A stretch of 6,923 nucleotides of DNA, from positions 1-6,923 of the forward strand of contig JAAXUL010000425.1 in the NCBI GenBank assembly GCA_013336035.1, read 5' to 3'. The notes beneath the pieces are model-generated. The model saw only the letters and a list, made by a program, of their open reading frames with translations, did no database searches and was not told the origin of the DNA. The stretch comes from Chloroflexales bacterium. GTDB lineage: Bacteria > Chloroflexota > Chloroflexia > Chloroflexales > Chloroflexaceae. The position numbers and the translations under genes were made by a program. Below, piece after piece: positions 4,718 through 6,923 of the stretch (positions are counted from its first letter, which is position 1; the number at the start of each line of letters is the position of its first letter).

Positions 4718-6501
4718 CGGATAATCAGGGGCAGCGCGACCTGGTAGCCAGTCGAGGCCGCGATGGCGGACGAGGTGTTGCCGGCCTCGTCGCGGAAGCG
4801 CAGCCACACCGGCGCCTGCTCGCTCCCCGCCCCAAGCGACAGGCTAGCCTCGTAGGGCAGCCAGACCGGGGCGGCCTCGCCAATCTGTATCTCGACCTCG
4901 GTCACGGCGGTCGTCGCGTCATGAGCGCTAAGGATGAGCTGCGAGGGGTCGTGCGGGTCGCGTGCCGCCGACCCCGTCGGCGGGTCGGTGTCGAGGGTCA
5001 CGGGCAGCGCGAAGGGCAGCGAGTCGAGCCCCGCCTGGTCTTTGAAGCGCACATAGAGGGTGTGGGCCCCGTCGGCCCCCGTGAGGGTGAAGGGCAGGCT
5101 CGCCACGAAGGGCTGCCAGATCGCCCCGGTGAACTGCGGGTCCTCGCTCACCTGGACGGCCGTCGTGCCCGCGGCAGCCTCGAGGCTCAGGGCCAGGCCG
5201 GGGCGATCGCTGATAGCCTGCACCGTCGGGTGATAGTCGGGCTGCGGGCCGAGCCAGCTGAGGCTCAGGTGGCGGGCCGCCAGGGGCGAGAGCGTGCCGG
5301 AGCTGTTGGTCGCCCGCACCTCGACATCGTAGGAGCCGTCGTAGAGCGGCAGCTCGGCGGCGAAGCTCTCGGCGGCCTCGTCGAAGGCCCCGTCCTGGGC
5401 GGCCAGGGGCAGCCACAGGCCGCCATTGACGCGGTACTCGACGCGCGTGATCGTGTTGAGCGTGACCAGCTGGTGGTAGAGCGAGGGGAAGGGCTCGTCG
5501 TAGGTGCTGCCCGCAAGGATCGGGCGGCCGGTGCTCGCGACGCCCGTGGCCTCGGTCAGCGCGAGGGCCGGGGCTGTGTCGAGCGGGTCGATCAGGCCGT
5601 CCCCGTCGCTGTCCCGATAGCCAAGCTGGGCCTGGGCCGATTCGTCGATCTGGCCGCCGGTGTAGGCGCCCATCGGCTCGAGCATGATGCTCGGCGCTCG
5701 GCCGCCACAGCCGCCGTACTGGCTGTTGGTCGTAGGGGCGTTGAGGTAGCCGCTGCGCCGGTCGCAAGCGATGCGGGCCGCCGCGTACTGGTCGAGCGCG
5801 CCAAAGAGGTGGCCGAACTCGTGGGCGACCACCGGGGCGAGCCTGTTCGTGCCGTAGGCGCCCGCGTCCGAGGTGACGACCATCAGCGGGCCGTTGATGT
5901 AGGCGTAGGCGAAGCGCCCGTCGGCAAAGTAGCCCGTGGGGTGGTTCGAGCTGTCGACAACGAAGATCGTGGTGGTCCAGTCGGCGCCCACGGCGTCACG
6001 GTTGGCGTCGCCGGCGGCGTAGATCTGGTCGAAGTAGCTCGCGCCATCGTAGCCAAGCCGGCGCAGGCTATCGGCGATCCACAGGCCCTCGTCCGCCAGC
6101 CCGTGCGTGATCGGCTCGTAGGCCGTGGGCGCGATGTCGACGCGCAGGTGGAAGCTGAGCCTGGCCTGCGGCAGATGGGCGGCCCACCAGTCGAGGGCGG
6201 CCTGGGCCTGCCCCGTGACATGGGCGACCTCCTCGGGGGTCCAGCTCTCGGTCGAGGGCTCGGCAGACCCGTCGCTCTCGGGCAGCACCAGGCGCACCGC
6301 CACGCTGCCCGCCAGGAACTGGCTCGGGCCGCGCAGCTCGGAGCCAGACGCGAGCGTGCTAGCGGGGGGGGGCGGGGCGATCAGGGCATCGTCCTGCGGG
6401 GGCGCGGGTGTCTCGAGCGCGGGGTGGGCCTGGCTGGTGAAGGGGGTCAGGGCCAGCGAGAGCAATAGCACAATGGCAACGACAAGCAGAGGGACGCGCA
6501 T
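4714..6501 (-). CDS. Secreted zinc metalloprotease-like protein (HExxHxxGxxD) with beta-sandwich repeats
   Basis: A 595-residue exported protein. Residues 1-25 are a signal peptide: Arg2, a hydrophobic core LLVVAIVLLLSLAL, then TSQA before His26 as a plausible cleavage site. A Pro-rich linker follows (about 30-50). Residues about 65-310 are a metzincin-like protease domain: HEFGHLFGALDQY gives His227, Glu228, His231, Gly234 and Asp237 in the third-ligand position, as in snapalysin-type enzymes, and SIM (271-273) fits the Met-turn. DSDGDGLIDPLD (297-308) looks like a calcium-binding loop. Residues about 345-585 hold two or three Ig/FN3-like modules, with recurring patterns such as LYVRFKDQAG and VWLRFRDEAG. 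The protein ends ALPLIIR, a tail similar to that of the gene to its right. ATG 6501 is chosen because GAGGAA lies just upstream and the signal peptide starts there; the frame is open to 6549 but that adds 16 implausible residues. Likely digests extracellular protein. Substrate unknown. Confidence 0.88.
   Translation of the reverse strand: MRVPLLVVAIVLLLSLALTPFTSQAHPALETPAPPQDDALIAPPPPASTLASGSELRGPSQFLAGSVAVRLVLPESDGSAEPSTESWTPEEVAHVTGQAQAALDWWAAHLPQARLSFHLRVDIAPTAYEPITHGLADEGLWIADSLRRLGYDGASYFDQIYAAGDANRDAVGADWTTTIFVVDSSNHPTGYFADGRFAYAYINGPLMVVTSDAGAYGTNRLAPVVAHEFGHLFGALDQYAAARIACDRRSGYLNAPTTNSQYGGCGGRAPSIMLEPMGAYTGGQIDESAQAQLGYRDSDGDGLIDPLDTAPALALTEATGVASTGRPILAGSTYDEPFPSLYHQLVTLNTITRVEYRVNGGLWLPLAAQDGAFDEAAESFAAELPLYDGSYDVEVRATNSSGTLSPLAARHLSLSWLGPQPDYHPTVQAISDRPGLALSLEAAAGTTAVQVSEDPQFTGAIWQPFVASLPFTLTGADGAHTLYVRFKDQAGLDSLPFALPVTLDTDPPTGSAARDPHDPSQLILSAHDATTAVTEVEIQIGEAAPVWLPYEASLSLGAGSEQAPVWLRFRDEAGNTSSAIAASTGYQVALPLIIR
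6364..6372 (-). repeat. Nine-base C homopolymer within the metalloprotease gene
   Basis: An uninterrupted run of nine G on the plus strand (C9 in the coding sense) falls in the Pro-rich linker after the signal peptide, at about codons 43-46 (IAPPPPAS). The reading frame is intact at nine bases. Such a run can change length by slippage, which would truncate the protein before its catalytic domain; it can also attract sequencing errors. Confidence 0.6.
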
Positions 6502-6506
6502 GGTTG

Positions 6507-6512
6507 TTCCTC
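6507..6512 (-). promoter_or_regulatory. Ribosome binding site of the metalloprotease gene
   Basis: On the minus strand GAGGAA precedes ATG 6501, with 7 bases between GAGG and the ATG. It decides for this start over the upstream in-frame ATG at 6549 and matches the signal-peptide N-terminus. Confidence 0.75.
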
Positions 6513-6551
6513 GGTGGATCGTAGTAGTGAGGTGCTTGGAACAAGCCATCA

Positions 6552-6569
6552 GCGGGCGATGAGACCCGC
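6552..6569. repeat. Short dyad in the metalloprotease leader region
   Basis: GCGGG and CCCGC pair around an 8-base loop, about 50 bases upstream of ATG 6501. It may be a leader hairpin or operator. No clear -10/-35 pair could be assigned in 6502-6690 on the minus strand. Confidence 0.2.
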
Positions 6570-6688
6570 AGGATGTTTAAGTTGTGTCCCTATGGTACGT
6601 CGCGCGGGGTGACCCTTACAGAGAGTTGATAGTCCTGTCGGGGCGGCAGAAAGGGCACAGGGGGGTGTAGGCGAGGAGTACTAATGCA

Positions 6689-6734
6689 GCCGCGCTACCG
6701 CGGCCTGGGAGCGCGCGAGACGCGCACTCCCAGG
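6689..6734 (-). terminator. Tandem GC-rich hairpins after the right-edge gene, probable terminator
   Basis: Two hairpins abut. CCTGGGAG (6704-6711) pairs with CTCCCAGG (6727-6734); the stem continues past one C-A mismatch to GCGCG/CGCGC with an AGA loop. GCCGCG (6689-6694) pairs with CGCGGC (6699-6704) around CTAC. The larger hairpin starts 38 bases downstream of the stop of the minus-strand gene at 6773, the right place for its terminator. No T-run follows on either strand, so termination efficiency is uncertain. Confidence 0.45.
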
Positions 6735-6772
6735 GAACGCCCGATGCGGTTAGCCTATTGGGATGTGGGGTG

Positions 6773-6923
6773 CTAGCGGCTGACCTGCGGCAAAAAGATC
6801 CAGCGCGGCTCGACGTTCCATACCCGGCTGTTGTCCCAGACTGTATGCAAGGTGAGCGCCCCGATCCGGATGGTTACCGGCCTGCCCGGGCTGCCGCAGC
6901 CTGCCCCCAGCTCGCCCCCAATG
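6773..6923 (-). CDS. C-terminal end of a probable exported protein, N-terminus beyond the window
   Basis: The minus-strand frame is open from the right edge to a TAG at 6773-6775, giving the last 49 residues. They include RPVTIRIGALTLHTVWDNS and VWNVEPRW, alternating polar and hydrophobic residues as in a beta-sandwich, then the terminal IFLPQVSR. This ending resembles the ALPLIIR terminus of the neighbouring metalloprotease gene and the Leu-Pro-x-x-x-Arg endings I recall from Chloroflexia exoproteins. The stretch is too short to recognise a family. A probable hairpin terminator follows at 6689-6734. It is codirectional with the metalloprotease gene, but 271 bases and the hairpins separate them, so separate transcripts are likely. 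Coding status rests on the protein-like composition, the shared tail and the terminator position. Confidence 0.62.
   Translation of the reverse strand, partial: IGGELGAGCGSPGRPVTIRIGALTLHTVWDNSRVWNVEPRWIFLPQVSR

Noticed and set aside
4928..5767. Second minus-strand frame of 279 codons within the metalloprotease gene
   Set aside because: It is the shifted frame of the same strand, Arg/Pro-rich, with no start context; not evidence of a frameshift because the main frame is intact throughout.
4921..6468. Plus-strand open frame of 515 codons opposite the metalloprotease
   Set aside because: Composition is Arg/Gly/Ala/Val-rich and repetitive with no motif. The minus strand has a signal peptide, ribosome site and HExxH. 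It is a shadow despite its length.
1..6923. Mobile element, CRISPR array, tRNA or rRNA
   Set aside because: No transposase or integrase motifs, no regularly spaced direct repeats, no cloverleaf and no rRNA-like sequence were seen by eye on either strand.

Overview
The window is uniformly GC-rich (roughly two thirds G+C by eye, not computed). Its gene content fits a member of the Chloroflexota, most likely class Chloroflexia. The pointers are a GAF/NarX-type histidine kinase with a Cys-rich GAF motif, a HAD-phosphatase/HerA-like ATPase fusion, and two secreted proteins ending in a hydrophobic-Leu-Pro-x-x-x-Arg C-terminus. I recall that ending from many Chloroflexia exoproteins. The taxonomic call is inference; there is no rRNA or other marker gene here.

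Layout from left to right: (1) 1-684, minus strand: N-terminal 228 residues of a sensor histidine kinase (GAF, then a HisKA_3-type dimerisation/phosphoacceptor helix), cut by the left edge. (2) 685-925: divergent intergenic region with two small dyads. (3) 926-2638, plus: a 570-residue HAD-IIB phosphatase fused to a HerA/VirB4-like P-loop ATPase and a third, uncharacterised C-terminal domain. (4) 2810-3085, plus: a 91-residue GlsB/YeaQ/YmgE-family membrane protein. (5) 3179-4717, plus: a DAO-type FAD oxidoreductase with a C-terminal Rieske [2Fe-2S] domain. (6) 4714-6501, minus: a secreted zinc-metalloprotease-like protein (HExxHxxGxxD) with beta-sandwich repeats. It converges on gene 5, and the two stop codons share one CTAG. 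(7) 6502-6772: intergenic, with a tandem hairpin at 6689-6734. (8) 6773-6923, minus: the C-terminal end of another exported protein, cut by the right edge.

Genes 3 to 5 are codirectional, but the gaps (171 and 93 bases) and the hairpins in them argue against one tight operon. GlsB-like proteins and FAD/Rieske oxidoreductases both suggest stress or redox roles. Genes 6 and 8 are codirectional secreted-protein genes and the last residues of their products look alike. No mobile element, CRISPR array, tRNA or rRNA was seen.

The points most worth following up are the three-part HAD/ATPase fusion, the shared C-terminal tail of the two exported proteins, the CxxCxC + C cluster in the kinase GAF domain, and the abrupt, atypical end of the Rieske domain exactly where it meets the convergent protease gene.
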